Of a stretch of 64,000 bases of DNA, positions 18,702-27,907 are shown in pieces (the stretch's first letter is position 1; every line of letters begins with the position of its first letter). The notes beneath the pieces are model-generated. The model saw only the letters and a program-made list of their open reading frames with translations. It searched no databases and was not told the DNA's origin. The position numbers were made by a program, and so were the translations under genes. The stretch spans positions 1,598,751 through 1,662,750 of the forward strand of contig NZ_BBZI01000005.1 of NCBI RefSeq assembly GCF_008974245.1. The letters run 5' to 3'. This DNA comes from Streptomyces abyssomicinicus (GTDB taxonomy: Bacteria > Actinomycetota > Actinomycetes > Streptomycetales > Streptomycetaceae).

Positions 18702-20405
18702 TCAGCCCGTGGCGAGAGCCGTGTCGCGCAGCCTGCGCAGGCGGTGCAACTGGTCACCGTCGGCGAACCGGTCGTGCAGCAGCCGGTACTCGGCGAACAG
18801 CGCGTCGTAGGCGTCGGCCCGCCGGTCGTCGGGGAGGAAGACGTCGCGGCGCAGGCGGCCCATCGCGGCCGTCGCCGTCCGCACGTCGGGATGCGCGCCG
18901 GCCGCCACCGCGGCGTGGACGGCCGAGCCCAGCGCCGGCCCCTGGAGGGAGGCGGCGAGGGAGACCGGGCGGCGCAGCACGTCGGCGTAGATCCGCATGA
19001 GCAGCTCGTTCCTGGCCAGACCGCCGGCCACCACGAACTCGCGCACCGGGACACCGCCGTTCTCCAGCGTCTCGACGATGACACGGGTGCCGAAGGCGGT
19101 GGCCTCCAGCATCGCCCGGTACACGTCCTCCGGGCGGGTGGCGAGGGTGAGGCCCACGACGACGCCGGAGAGGTGGTGGTCGACCAGGACGGACCGGTTG
19201 CCGTTCAGCCAGTCCAGCGCCACCAGGCCGTGGGCGCCGACCGGCTGCGCGGCGGCCTTGCGGGTCAGCAGGGCGTGCAGGTCCTCGCCGCGGGCGTCCG
19301 CCTCCTCGTAGTACTCCCGCGGCACGCCCTGGCGCAGGACCCAGGCGAAGATGTCGCCCACCGCGCTCTGGCCCGCCTCGTAGCCGTACGAGCCCTCCAC
19401 GACCCCGCCGTTGACGACGCCGCAGATCCCCGGGACCTCGGCCAGCACAGGGGAGTTGACGATGTGGCAGGTCGAGGTGCCCATGATGGCAAGCAGCCGC
19501 CCGTCCTCCACGGTCTGGGCCGCCGCCGCGGTGACATGGGCGTCGACGTTGCCGGCCGCCACCGCGATGCCGGGCCGGAGCCCCGTCCACGCGGCGGCCT
19601 CCTCGGTGAGTGATCCGGCACGCGAACCCAGCGGTGACAGCGGGAACTCCAGCCGGGTCCGCGCGAAGTCGGCGAAGCGGGGGTTCAGCGCGGCCAGGTA
19701 CTCCTCGCCGGGGTAGCCGCCGTCCTGGTGGATGCCCTTGTAGCCGGCGGTGCAGGTGTTGCGGGACTCCGCGCCGGTGAGCTGCCAGACGATCCAGTCC
19801 GCCGCCTCGATCCAGCGGGCGCACGCCTCGTACACCTCGGGATCCTCCTCCAGGACCTGGAGGGCCTTGGCGAACTGCCACTCGGCGGAGATCTTGCCGC
19901 CGTACCGGCCGATCCACTTCTCGCCCCGCTCGTGTGCCAGCGCGTTGATCCGGTCGGCCTGCGGCTGGGCGGCGTGGTGCTTCCACAACTTCGGCCAGGC
20001 GTGCGGCCGTCCGGCCAGCGCCGTCTCGGACAGCGGGGTCCCCCCGGCCGACGTGGGCAGCACCGTGCAGGCGGTGAAGTCGGTGGCGATGCCGATGACC
20101 GCGCCGGGCTCCACGCCCGCCGCGGCCACCGCCTCGGGGACCGCGTTGCGCAGCACGTCCCGCCAGTCCTCGGGGTGCTGCAGGGCCCAGTCCGGCGGCA
20201 GCGGGGCGTCCGTGCCGGGCAGGCGCTCCTCGATCACACCGTGCCGGTACTCGTGCACGGCGGAGGCCAGCTCCTCCCCGTCACGGACGCGCACCACCAC
20301 GGCGCGTCCCGACAGGGTGCCGAAATCGACGCCGACGGTGTAGCGCTCGGCGCCGTCGGGGAAGTCCCCGACGGAAGAGGGCGCGGAAGGAGGGGCAGAG
20401 GTCAC
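18702..20405 (-). CDS. araB: Ribulokinase
   Basis: A 567-residue FGGY-family kinase that phosphorylates L-ribulose to L-ribulose 5-phosphate. The N-terminal ATP/sugar segment YTVGVDFGTLSGRAVVVRV and the C-terminal FGGY motif region EFVVAGGLARNELLMRIYAD are clear. I chose the GTG at 20405 because the fold begins shortly after it and GAAAGG lies 7 nt upstream; a longer frame to 20498 has no such support. An operator copy lies about 100 bp upstream. It heads the araB-araA unit and is divergent from the sugar ABC transporter. Confidence 0.95.
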   Translation of the reverse strand: MTSAPPSAPSSVGDFPDGAERYTVGVDFGTLSGRAVVVRVRDGEELASAVHEYRHGVIEERLPGTDAPLPPDWALQHPEDWRDVLRNAVPEAVAAAGVEPGAVIGIATDFTACTVLPTSAGGTPLSETALAGRPHAWPKLWKHHAAQPQADRINALAHERGEKWIGRYGGKISAEWQFAKALQVLEEDPEVYEACARWIEAADWIVWQLTGAESRNTCTAGYKGIHQDGGYPGEEYLAALNPRFADFARTRLEFPLSPLGSRAGSLTEEAAAWTGLRPGIAVAAGNVDAHVTAAAAQTVEDGRLLAIMGTSTCHIVNSPVLAEVPGICGVVNGGVVEGSYGYEAGQSAVGDIFAWVLRQGVPREYYEEADARGEDLHALLTRKAAAQPVGAHGLVALDWLNGNRSVLVDHHLSGVVVGLTLATRPEDVYRAMLEATAFGTRVIVETLENGGVPVREFVVAGGLARNELLMRIYADVLRRPVSLAASLQGPALGSAVHAAVAAGAHPDVRTATAAMGRLRRDVFLPDDRRADAYDALFAEYRLLHDRFADGDQLHRLRRLRDTALATG

Positions 20406-20504
20406 GGAGGTGCCTTTCGGGTGGCCGGTCGGCGGCGAGGGGCTCTGTGAGGCTCGACGGGAGGCGACGGGGGACGGGACAAGGACGGGACGGGACAACC
20501 GCAG

Positions 20505-20520
20505 TGTTAGCGCTCACAAT
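20505..20520. promoter_or_regulatory. LacI-type operator 1 (araB side)
   Basis: TGTTAGCGCTCACAAT. The core TGTNAGCGCTNACA is palindromic around AGCGCT, as in LacI/GalR-family operators. The identical sequence occurs at 20651 and 26998. Confidence 0.9.
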
Positions 20521-20650
20521 CTCCCGACGCAAGAGGCGTGCGCGGGATTGATCGCCGTGCGCCCGCGCGAAGTTGATGCACACATGGGCTTCCGTGCGGG
20601 ACGGGCAGTCACGGAAAGATAACGCCCGCAAGGGGATTGAGAACCTGACT

Positions 20651-20666
20651 TGTTAGCGCTCACAAT
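20651..20666. promoter_or_regulatory. LacI-type operator 2 (transporter side)
   Basis: A second exact copy of TGTTAGCGCTCACAAT, 97 bp upstream of the binding-protein start. Confidence 0.9.
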
Positions 20667-20762
20667 GCGACGGCGCGCCCTCCGATGAGGGGGCCGCTCT
20701 TCGCGCGGCCGGTGTTCGGTCGCATCGACGGCACCTCCGTGCACCTCGAAAGGACACTCGCC

Positions 20763-21758
20763 ATGGCCCGCAAAGCCGCTCTCGCCCTCAGCACGGTTCT
20801 CCTCCTCGCCACCTCGGCGCTGACGGCCTGTTCCACCGAGGCGCCCGACTCGGCCAAGCCCGGCGGGGGCGACTCCGACGGCAAGCTCACCCTTGGGTTC
20901 GCGCAGGTCGGCGCGGAGAGCGGCTGGCGCACCGCCAACACCAAGTCGGTCCAGGACGCCGCGAAGAAGGCCGGGATCACCCTCAAGTTCTCCGACGCCC
21001 AGCAGAAGCAGGAGAACCAGATCAAGGCCATCCGCACCTTCATCCAGCAGAAGGTCGACGTCATCGCGTTCTCCCCGGTGGTGGAGTCCGGCTGGGACAC
21101 GGTGCTCAAGGAGGCGAAGGACGCCGGAATCCCGGTGATCCTCACCGACCGCGCCGTCGACAGCAAGGACACCTCGCTGTACAAGACCTTCCTCGGCTCG
21201 GACTTCGTGAAGGAGGGCAGGTCGGCCGGCGAGTGGCTGACGAAGGAGTACGCGGACGAGAAGGACACGGTCAACATCGTCGAGCTCCAGGGCACCACCG
21301 GTTCCGCCCCGGCCAACGACCGCAAGGCCGGCTTCGCCGAGATCGTCGAGAAGGACGACAAGTTCAAGATCGTCGCCTCCCAGACCGGCGACTTCACCCG
21401 CGCCAAGGGCAAGGAGGTCATGCAGGCCTTCCTGAAGTCCCACAAGGACATCGACGTCCTCTACGCGCACAACGACGACATGGCCCTCGGCGCCATCCAG
21501 GCCATCGAGGAGGCCGGCAAGAAGCCCGGTGAGGACATAAAGATCATCTCCGTCGACGGCATCAAGGACGCCTTCGTCGCTATGACCGAAGGCAAGATCA
21601 ACGTCGTGGTCGAGTGCAACCCGCTCCTCGGGGACCAGCTGATGGACCTCACCAAGAAGGTCGCCGACGGTCAGAGCGTGCCGCCCCGGGTCGAGACCGA
21701 GGAAGGCGTCTTCACCCAGGACCAGGCCGCCGAGGCCCTGCCCACCCGCCAGTACTGA
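20763..21758 (+). CDS. Sugar ABC transporter substrate-binding lipoprotein (probably arabinose)
   Basis: A 331-residue lipoprotein. Signal peptide MARKAALALSTVLLLATSAL ends in lipobox LTAC (Cys at residue 23). The mature protein has the pentose/hexose binding fold with LGFAQVGAESGWRTANT, VDVIAFSPVVESGWD and VLYAHNDDMALGAIQAIE motifs of the RbsB/YtfQ group. ATG at 20763 follows GAAAGGA by 8 nt. It should bring L-arabinose (or arabinofuranosides) to the permeases encoded downstream. A strong hairpin separates it from the ATPase gene. Confidence 0.93.
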   Translation: MARKAALALSTVLLLATSALTACSTEAPDSAKPGGGDSDGKLTLGFAQVGAESGWRTANTKSVQDAAKKAGITLKFSDAQQKQENQIKAIRTFIQQKVDVIAFSPVVESGWDTVLKEAKDAGIPVILTDRAVDSKDTSLYKTFLGSDFVKEGRSAGEWLTKEYADEKDTVNIVELQGTTGSAPANDRKAGFAEIVEKDDKFKIVASQTGDFTRAKGKEVMQAFLKSHKDIDVLYAHNDDMALGAIQAIEEAGKKPGEDIKIISVDGIKDAFVAMTEGKINVVVECNPLLGDQLMDLTKKVADGQSVPPRVETEEGVFTQDQAAEALPTRQY

Positions 21759-21771
21759 CGAGCGCGGACCC

Positions 21772-21815
21772 GCGCCGGAGGAGGAGGCAGGCGTCAGCGC
21801 CTCCTCCTCCGGCGC
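21772..21815 (+). terminator. Intercistronic hairpin after the binding-protein gene
   Basis: A perfect 17-bp stem (21772-21788 with 21799-21815) and a 10-nt loop, inside the transporter operon. Such structures often stabilise or attenuate transcripts so that the binding protein is made in excess over the membrane parts. Confidence 0.75.
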
Positions 21816-21843
21816 ACCCGTCACACGAGTGAGAGGAGGGCGG

Positions 21844-23481
21844 ATGACAACCCCGTCCACCCCGGCAGACCCGGCAGGCACGGCCCCGGCAGGCGCAGCC
21901 GCAGGTGCCGGCGCAGACCAGGGCGCAGGCCGAGGCACAGGCGCGGGACCGGACACCGGCACGCGGCAGCCCGTCCTGGAGGCCACCGGCATCCGCAAGC
22001 AGTTCCCGGGCGTGCTCGCCCTGGACCAGGTCGCCCTGCGGCTCTACCCCGGCGAGGTGCACGCCCTGATGGGCGAGAACGGCGCCGGCAAGTCCACCCT
22101 GATCAAGGTGCTCACCGGTGTCCACCCGGCCGACGACGGGACCCTGCTCGTCGACGGCGCGCCCCGGTCGTTCGCCGACCCTCTCCAGGCGCAGCAGGCG
22201 GGCATCAGCACCGTCTACCAGGAGGTCAACCTCTGCCCCAACATCTCGGTGGCCGAGAACATCCTCATCGGACGCGAACCCCGGCGGTTCGGCCTGGTCC
22301 ACTGGTCCGCGCTCAAGCGGCGCGCCGCCGAGCTCCTCACCGAACTCGACCTCGACCTCGACGTCTCCACCCCGCTCGGCTCCCACTCCCTCGCCGTGCA
22401 GCAACTGGTCGCCATCGTGCGGGCGGTGGACCTGTCCGCCAAGGTGCTGGTGCTCGACGAACCGACCTCCAGCCTCGACCGCGAGGAGGTCGCCCAGCTC
22501 TTCACCCTGGTGCGCCGCCTGCGCGACCGCGGTGTGGCCATCCTGTTCGTCACCCACTTCCTCGACCAGGTCTTCGAACTCTGCGACCGCGTCACCATCC
22601 TGCGCAACGGCCGCCTCGAGGGTGAGTACCCCATCGGCGAACTCACCCCGGTCACCCTGGTGCAGCGGATGATCGGCGGCGAACTCGCCACCCTCGACGA
22701 ACTCTCCGAGAAGGCCCAGGAGGAAGCCGCCGAGCGCGTGGCCGGCGAACCCTTCCTCACCGCACGGGAACTGGGACGCGCCGGATCCGTCGAGCCCTAC
22801 GACCTCGACGTCCACGCGGGCGAGGTCATCGGCCTCGCCGGACTCCTCGGCTCCGGACGCACCGAGGCCGCGCGGCTCCTGTTCGGCGCCGACACCGCCG
22901 ACTCCGGCAGGGTGACCGTCGAAGGCAGGACGGTCTCCCTGCGGACGCCGCGTCACGCCATCGCCCGCAAGATCGCCTTCTGCTCGGAGAACCGCAAGGC
23001 CGAGGGCATCTTCGGCGAGCTGACGATCCGCGAGAACATCATCCTCGCCCTCCAGGCGGCACGGGGCTGGACCCGCCCCCTGTCCCGCACCAAGCAGGAC
23101 GCGCTCACCCGGCGCTGGATCGAGGCCCTCGACATCCGCCCCGCCGACCCCGAGGCCCAACTGCGCAACCTCAGCGGCGGGAACCAGCAGAAGGTCCTCC
23201 TCGCGCGCTGGCTGCTGACCGAACCCAGGCTGCTCATCCTCGACGAACCCACCCGGGGGATCGACGTCGGCGCCAAGGCGGAGATCCAGAAGCTGGTCGC
23301 CCGCCTCGCCGCCGACGGCACCGCCGTGCTGTTCATCTCCGCGGAACTCGAGGAGGTCCTCCGCCTCAGCCACCGCGTCGCCGTCCTGCGCGACCACCGG
23401 ATGGTGGCCACCCTCGTCAACGACGACGGCGTCACCCCCGACCGCATTCTGGCCACCATCGCCACCGGAGCGGACTCATGA
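21844..23481 (+). CDS. Sugar ABC transporter ATPase with two ABC domains (RbsA/YtfR type)
   Basis: A 545-residue protein with two fused nucleotide-binding domains. Domain 1 has Walker A GENGAGKSTLIKVL and Walker B VLVLDEP with TSSLDREEV; domain 2 has the degenerate P-loop GLLGSGRTEAARLL, signature LSGGNQQKVLLAR and LLILDEPTRGIDVGAKAEI, all typical of CUT2 sugar transporters. The N-terminus is a 40-residue Ala/Gly-rich extension. ATG at 21844 follows GAGAGGAGGG. The stop overlaps the next start (ATGA). Confidence 0.95.
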   Translation: MTTPSTPADPAGTAPAGAAAGAGADQGAGRGTGAGPDTGTRQPVLEATGIRKQFPGVLALDQVALRLYPGEVHALMGENGAGKSTLIKVLTGVHPADDGTLLVDGAPRSFADPLQAQQAGISTVYQEVNLCPNISVAENILIGREPRRFGLVHWSALKRRAAELLTELDLDLDVSTPLGSHSLAVQQLVAIVRAVDLSAKVLVLDEPTSSLDREEVAQLFTLVRRLRDRGVAILFVTHFLDQVFELCDRVTILRNGRLEGEYPIGELTPVTLVQRMIGGELATLDELSEKAQEEAAERVAGEPFLTARELGRAGSVEPYDLDVHAGEVIGLAGLLGSGRTEAARLLFGADTADSGRVTVEGRTVSLRTPRHAIARKIAFCSENRKAEGIFGELTIRENIILALQAARGWTRPLSRTKQDALTRRWIEALDIRPADPEAQLRNLSGGNQQKVLLARWLLTEPRLLILDEPTRGIDVGAKAEIQKLVARLAADGTAVLFISAELEEVLRLSHRVAVLRDHRMVATLVNDDGVTPDRILATIATGADS

Positions 23482-24584
23482 CCAACCGGCTCGACCCGCC
23501 CGCCGGGACGGCCCGCGGCCCGATGCTGAAGAGGCTCGCCGGACACCGGCTGCTGTGGCCCTCGCTCGTGCTGATCGCCCTGCTGCTCGGCAACCTCGCC
23601 TTCACCCACGACTTCTTCGCCGTACGCATCCGGGACGGGCACCTGTACGGGAGCCTCATCGACATCCTCCAGTACGGCGCGCCCCTCACCCTGGTCGCCC
23701 TCGGCATGACCATGGTGATCGCCACCCGGGGCATCGACCTCTCGGTGGGATCCACCGTCGCCATCGCCGGCGCACTCGCCTGCGAACACATCGCCACCTC
23801 GTCCGACCCCGACGGCGCCGGCACCGTCCTGACCGCCGTCGCGGTGGCTCTGGGCGTCGCCGTCGTCCTCGGTCTCTGCAACGGCCTGCTGGTGGCCCGG
23901 CTGGGCGTGCAGCCCATCGTCGCCACCCTCATCCTGATGGTCGCGGGCCGCGGCGTGGCACAGCTGATCACCGACGGGCAGATCATCACGGTGACCAGCG
24001 ACAAGTACCACATGATCGGCGGCGGCCACTGGCTCACCTTCCCCTTCGCCGTCCTGCTCGCCGCCGCCCTGGTCGCCCTCACCGCCCTCGTCACCCGGCG
24101 CAGCGCCCTCGGCCTGCTGATCGAGTCCGTCGGCGGCAACCCGGCGGCCGGCCGCCTGGCCGGCATCCGCGCGGCCGGACTGCTGACCCTGGTCTACGTC
24201 TTCAGCGCGCTCTGCGCGGCCGTCGCCGGCCTGATGATCAGTTCCAACGTCAACGCCGCCGACGGCAACAACGCCGGACTGTGGATCGAACTCGACGCCA
24301 TCCTCGCGGTCGTCATCGGCGGCACCGCCCTCACCGGCGGCCGGTTCTCGCTCGGCGGCACGGTCCTCGGCGCGATGATCATCCAGACCCTCTCCACCAC
24401 CGTCTACACCCTCGGCGTGCCGCCCGAGACCACCCTCGTCTTCAAGGCGTTCGTGGTCATCGCCGTCTGCCTGGTGCAGTCCCCGGCCTTCCGGGCCAGG
24501 ATGCCGCGGCGCCGAAAGACCGGGCACCCCCGATCCGACACCACGGCGGGCGCCGCCGGCCGGCAGCAGGAGGCCCGCGCATGA
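23478..24584 (+). CDS. Sugar ABC transporter permease 1 (RbsC/YtfT family)
   Basis: A 368-residue polytopic membrane protein with the CUT2 permease motifs ATRGIDLSVGSTVAIAGAL near residue 90 and ESVGGNPAAGRLAGI near 215, then GGTALTGGRFSLGGTVLGA. It pairs with the second permease downstream to form the sugar channel. The ATG overlaps the ATPase stop. The C-terminus is a short basic cytoplasmic tail. The stop overlaps the next ATG. Confidence 0.94.
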   Translation: MTNRLDPPAGTARGPMLKRLAGHRLLWPSLVLIALLLGNLAFTHDFFAVRIRDGHLYGSLIDILQYGAPLTLVALGMTMVIATRGIDLSVGSTVAIAGALACEHIATSSDPDGAGTVLTAVAVALGVAVVLGLCNGLLVARLGVQPIVATLILMVAGRGVAQLITDGQIITVTSDKYHMIGGGHWLTFPFAVLLAAALVALTALVTRRSALGLLIESVGGNPAAGRLAGIRAAGLLTLVYVFSALCAAVAGLMISSNVNAADGNNAGLWIELDAILAVVIGGTALTGGRFSLGGTVLGAMIIQTLSTTVYTLGVPPETTLVFKAFVVIAVCLVQSPAFRARMPRRRKTGHPRSDTTAGAAGRQQEARA

Positions 24585-25606
24585 GCACCGGCATCGCCAA
24601 CACCGCCGCACGACTCACCCGTCCGCTGTCCCGCGGCGGGTCCCGGCGGGCCGGGACCAGGATCCCGCTGATCGTCACCGCCGTGCTGCTGGTGGCCATG
24701 TTCACCGTCGGATCGCTGCGCTACGACGGCTTCTTCTCCACGCAGGTGGTCCTCAACCTGCTGATCGACAACGCGTTCCTGCTGGTGGTCGCCGTCGGCG
24801 CGACGTTCGTGATCCTCACCGGAGGCATCGACCTGTCGGTCGGTTCCATGGTCGCGCTCTCCACCATGATCACCGCCTCGCTGGTCGAGCACCAGGGGTG
24901 GTCGCTGGGCGCGGTGATCCCGCTGGTCCTGGCGATCGGGGCGAGCGGGGGCGCGCTGATGGGGTGGATCATCCACACCTTCGAGATCCAGCCCTTCATC
25001 GTCACCCTGGCCGGCATGTTCCTCGCCCGTGGCCTCTGCTACACCATCAGCACCGAGTCCATCACCATCGACGACCCGACCACGGTGAGCATCGCCCAGG
25101 CCCGGCTGTACGGATCCGGCGGGCTCTTCGTCTCCGTCTCCGTCATCATCGCCCTGGTCGTGCTCCTGATCGCCTTCGTCGTGCTGCACCACACCCGCTT
25201 CGGCCGGGGCGTCTACGCCCTGGGCGGCAACGAGACCTCGGCACGGCTGATGGGCCTGCCGGTGGGGTCGACCAAGGTGGCGGTCTACGCCATCAGCGGT
25301 CTGTGCTCCGCGCTGGGCGGCGTCCTGATGACCTTCTACATGCTCTCGGGCTACGCCCTGCACGCCATGGGCATGGAACTGGACGCCATCGCCGCGACCG
25401 TCATCGGCGGCACCCTGCTGACCGGCGGTTCCGGTTTCGTCCTGGGCACCGCCCTCGGCGTCCTCGTCCTCGGCATGATCCAGACGGTGATCAACTTCCA
25501 GGGCACGCTGAGCTCCTGGTGGACCCGGATCGTCATCGGCGGCCTGCTGCTGGTCTTCATCGTGCTCCAGCGGCTGATGACGGGGCGCCGGGCCGAGACC
25601 GACTGA
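24581..25606 (+). CDS. Sugar ABC transporter permease 2 (RbsC/YjfF family)
   Basis: A 341-residue membrane protein, homologous in layout to permease 1: ILTGGIDLSVGSMVALSTMI near residue 78, ALGGNETSARLMGLPV near 215 and IGGTLLTGGSGFVLGTALGV near 275. It is the last gene of the transporter operon; ATG overlaps the preceding stop. Heterodimeric permeases of this kind fit the YtfT/YjfF-type transporters for furanose sugars. A 22-bp hairpin follows. Confidence 0.94.
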   Translation: MSTGIANTAARLTRPLSRGGSRRAGTRIPLIVTAVLLVAMFTVGSLRYDGFFSTQVVLNLLIDNAFLLVVAVGATFVILTGGIDLSVGSMVALSTMITASLVEHQGWSLGAVIPLVLAIGASGGALMGWIIHTFEIQPFIVTLAGMFLARGLCYTISTESITIDDPTTVSIAQARLYGSGGLFVSVSVIIALVVLLIAFVVLHHTRFGRGVYALGGNETSARLMGLPVGSTKVAVYAISGLCSALGGVLMTFYMLSGYALHAMGMELDAIAATVIGGTLLTGGSGFVLGTALGVLVLGMIQTVINFQGTLSSWWTRIVIGGLLLVFIVLQRLMTGRRAETD

Positions 25607-25658
25607 CCGGGGCCCACCGCGGCCCGCGCGGCCGCCCGTCCCGGCCGTCCTTCCCGAC

Positions 25659-25705
25659 GTGCCGCGCCCACCCGCCGCCCTCCGGGCGGCGGGTGGGCGC
25701 GGCAC
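25659..25705. terminator. Bidirectional terminator hairpin, 22-bp stem
   Basis: A perfect 22-bp stem (25659-25680 with 25684-25705) with a 3-nt loop, between the convergent permease and LacI-regulator genes. It is the longest perfect terminator-like stem noticed in the window. Confidence 0.9.
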
Positions 25706-25757
25706 CTTCGGCCCGGCCCGGGCCGTCGCGACGACGACGCCCGAGCCGGGCCCGCGG

Positions 25758-26816
25758 TCAGTCCCCCGGCGTCGGCCGCCGCCGCGCGGTGCTCGCGCGC
25801 ACGATGAGCTCGGGGGCCAGCGTGAGGTGGGTGGTGCCCTCCGCCGTGCCCTCGATGTGCTCCAGCAGCAGGCCTATGCTGCTCCGCCCGAGCGAGGCGA
25901 AGTCCTGCCGCACGGTCGTCAGCGGCGGCGGGAAGAACTCCGCCTCGGGGATGTCGTCGAAGCCGGCGACCGCCACGTCCGCCGGGGTCTCCAGCCCGGC
26001 CTCCCGGAAGGCCCGCAGCACTCCGAGCGCCATCTGGTCGTTGGCGACGAACACCGCCGTGAGGCCGTCACCCTGACCGGGCGACGACAGCACCCGCCCC
26101 GCGAGCTGCTGTCCCGCCTGGTACCCCGACAACGGGCTCCAGTCGCCCCGCAGCAACGGGGGCGCCTCGACTCCGGCGTCCCGCAGCGCCGCCTCCCACC
26201 CGGCCGTCCGCGCCTCGCTCTCCAGCCAGTCGGCGGGGCCCGCCACGTGCCAGACGGTGGAGTGGCCGGCGGTCAGCAGGTGCTCGGTGATCATCCGCGC
26301 GCCGAGATGCTGGTCCAGGGAGACCCCGGGCAGATCCAGGTCGTGACCGCCCTCCACGGTGACCACCGGGCACGGCGCCTCCAGGGCCGCCAGCGCCCGC
26401 ACGGCGTCCCGCCAGGGCGTGATGGCGACGATCCCCTCCACACCCCACCCCGAGAGGTGCTGCACCGCCTCGGTGAGCGCCTCCTCCGTGGCCGCCCGCA
26501 GTGTGACGGCGGAGGTCAGGTAGCCGCGTTCACGGGCCGCCTCCTGCACCCCCGCCAGCGTGCTGGCGGGCCCGTGCAGCGTGGTGTTCACGGCGATGAC
26601 CCCGAGCGTGTGCGTCCGCCGGGTGGCGAGCGCGCGAGCCGCCGAATTGCGGCGGTAGCCCAACTCCTCGATCACCGCCGTCACCGCCGCGCGAGTCTTG
26701 GCGCTGACGTTCGGATGGCCGCCGATGACACGCGAGACCGTCTGGTGGGACACGCCGGCGACCCGGGCGACGTCCGCCATCGTGGGCGCCCTGGAGCCGT
26801 CCGGTAGCTGGATCAA
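25758..26816 (-). CDS. LacI-family repressor of the arabinose genes
   Basis: A 352-residue LacI/GalR regulator. The DNA-binding segment TMADVARVAGVSHQTVSRVI and hinge helix NSAARALATRRTHTLGVI are standard; the rest is the periplasmic-binding-like effector domain ending before ELIVRAS. It is divergent from araD. Four copies of a LacI-type operator lie upstream of araB, the transporter, this gene and araD, so it is the natural candidate for local repressor, relieved by arabinose or a derivative. This differs from AraC control in enteric bacteria and GntR-type AraR in Bacillus. Confidence 0.93.
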   Translation of the reverse strand: MIQLPDGSRAPTMADVARVAGVSHQTVSRVIGGHPNVSAKTRAAVTAVIEELGYRRNSAARALATRRTHTLGVIAVNTTLHGPASTLAGVQEAARERGYLTSAVTLRAATEEALTEAVQHLSGWGVEGIVAITPWRDAVRALAALEAPCPVVTVEGGHDLDLPGVSLDQHLGARMITEHLLTAGHSTVWHVAGPADWLESEARTAGWEAALRDAGVEAPPLLRGDWSPLSGYQAGQQLAGRVLSSPGQGDGLTAVFVANDQMALGVLRAFREAGLETPADVAVAGFDDIPEAEFFPPPLTTVRQDFASLGRSSIGLLLEHIEGTAEGTTHLTLAPELIVRASTARRRPTPGD

Positions 26817-26919
26817 TCCTCTTCCTTCCTCGATGGGCGGCCGGTCCCGGGGTGCCGTCCCGCGCAGTGCGGCGCTCCGGAGTGCGGACCGGTCCGCGGG
26901 TCACGCGGCGAACACTCGA

Positions 26920-26935
26920 TGCGAGCGCTCACATC
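26920..26935. promoter_or_regulatory. LacI-type operator 4 (degenerate, repressor side)
   Basis: TGCGAGCGCTCACATC matches 12 of 16 positions of the operator consensus and keeps the whole AGCGCTCACA core. It lies about 104 bp upstream of the repressor gene and suggests autoregulation. Confidence 0.75.
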
Positions 26936-26997
26936 GTGCTTCCGGCAAACCGTCAACCGCACGCCGCAATTTTGTCTCCACCCTTGAGTCAGCGCCA

Positions 26998-27013
26998 TGT
27001 TAGCGCTCACAAT
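26998..27013. promoter_or_regulatory. LacI-type operator 3 (araD side)
   Basis: A third exact copy of TGTTAGCGCTCACAAT, 87 bp upstream of the araD start and 78 bp (centre to centre) from operator 4. Confidence 0.9.
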
Positions 27014-27100
27014 TCTCAGGCCCACCCATACTCGGCCGCGGGGTCCCGCGAGATCTCTCCCGAGAGCCGCGGCCGATCCTGGAAGGACGGTGAGAGCGTA

Positions 27101-27856
27101 GTGAACAAGACTCCCCTCAAGAACCTGCGGCGCGAGGTGCTGGCGGCCAACCTCCGGATCCCCGAGGCCGGCCTCGCGACCCTCACCTGGGGGAACGTCA
27201 GCGGCGTGGACCGGGAGGCGGGAGTCTTCGTCATCAAGCCCTCGGGGGTCTCCTACGACGACCTGACCGAGGAGGACCTGGTCGTGGTGTCGCTCGACGA
27301 CGGCCACGTCGTCGCGGGCGAACTCCGGCCCTCCACGGACACCGAGACGCACCGCTGCCTCTACCGGGCCTTCCCGTTCATCGGCGGCGTGACCCACACC
27401 CATTCCACCCACGCGGTCGCCTTCGCCCAGGCCCGCTGCCCCATCCCCGTCCTGGGCACCACCCACGCCGACACCTTCAACGGCCCCGTCCCCGTGACCG
27501 AGGACCTGACCCCCGAACAGTGCGCCCGGGACTACGAGTTCAACACGGGCGAGGTGATCGTCTCGATGCTCCGGTCCGACCCGCGGCGGGCCGAGGAGGT
27601 TCCCGGCGCCCTGGTCTCCCGCCACGGCCCCTTCACCTGGGGCCCCACCGCCACGGCCTCGCTCGAGAACGCGGTCGTCTGCGAGGCCGTCGCCGAGATG
27701 GCCCTGCACACGCTCGCCCTCCGCGCCCAGCTGGGGAGCGTCTCCGAGCCCCCGGGCCATCTGCTGGAGCGCCACTACACCCGCAAGCACGGACCCGACG
27801 CGTACTACGGCAACACCGGCCCCGCCTCGGCTCCCGCCCCGGTGCCCGCGCCCTGA
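27101..27856 (+). CDS. araD: L-ribulose-5-phosphate 4-epimerase
   Basis: A 251-residue class II aldolase-fold enzyme that epimerises L-ribulose 5-phosphate to D-xylulose 5-phosphate, completing the path begun by AraA and AraB. LRREVLAANLRIPEAGLAT and TWGNVSGVDRE are AraD-typical; the zinc histidines are in GVTHTHSTHAVAFAQ and LVSRHGPFTWG. GTG at 27101 follows GGAAGGACGG. It is separated from araBA by the transporter and repressor but carries the same operator. Confidence 0.96.
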   Translation: MNKTPLKNLRREVLAANLRIPEAGLATLTWGNVSGVDREAGVFVIKPSGVSYDDLTEEDLVVVSLDDGHVVAGELRPSTDTETHRCLYRAFPFIGGVTHTHSTHAVAFAQARCPIPVLGTTHADTFNGPVPVTEDLTPEQCARDYEFNTGEVIVSMLRSDPRRAEEVPGALVSRHGPFTWGPTATASLENAVVCEAVAEMALHTLALRAQLGSVSEPPGHLLERHYTRKHGPDAYYGNTGPASAPAPVPAP

Positions 27857-27885
27857 GCGGATACGCCCAGGGACACGGTGTGGGT

Positions 27886-27907
27886 CCGGGGGCGGCACCG
27901 CCCCCGG
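27886..27907 (+). terminator. Terminator hairpin after araD
   Basis: CCGGGGGCGG with its complement CCGCCCCCGG around a 2-nt loop, 30 bp past the araD stop. Confidence 0.6.

Larger units (their letters stand above)
20406..20762. promoter_or_regulatory. Divergent control region between araB and the sugar transporter
   Basis: 357 bp without a gene. It holds two identical 16-bp LacI-type operators at 20505-20520 and 20651-20666, each about 100 bp from the start it faces. Their centres are 146 bp apart, close to a whole number of helical turns, which would suit a repression loop. No riboswitch-like or coding pattern was seen between them. Confidence 0.8.
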
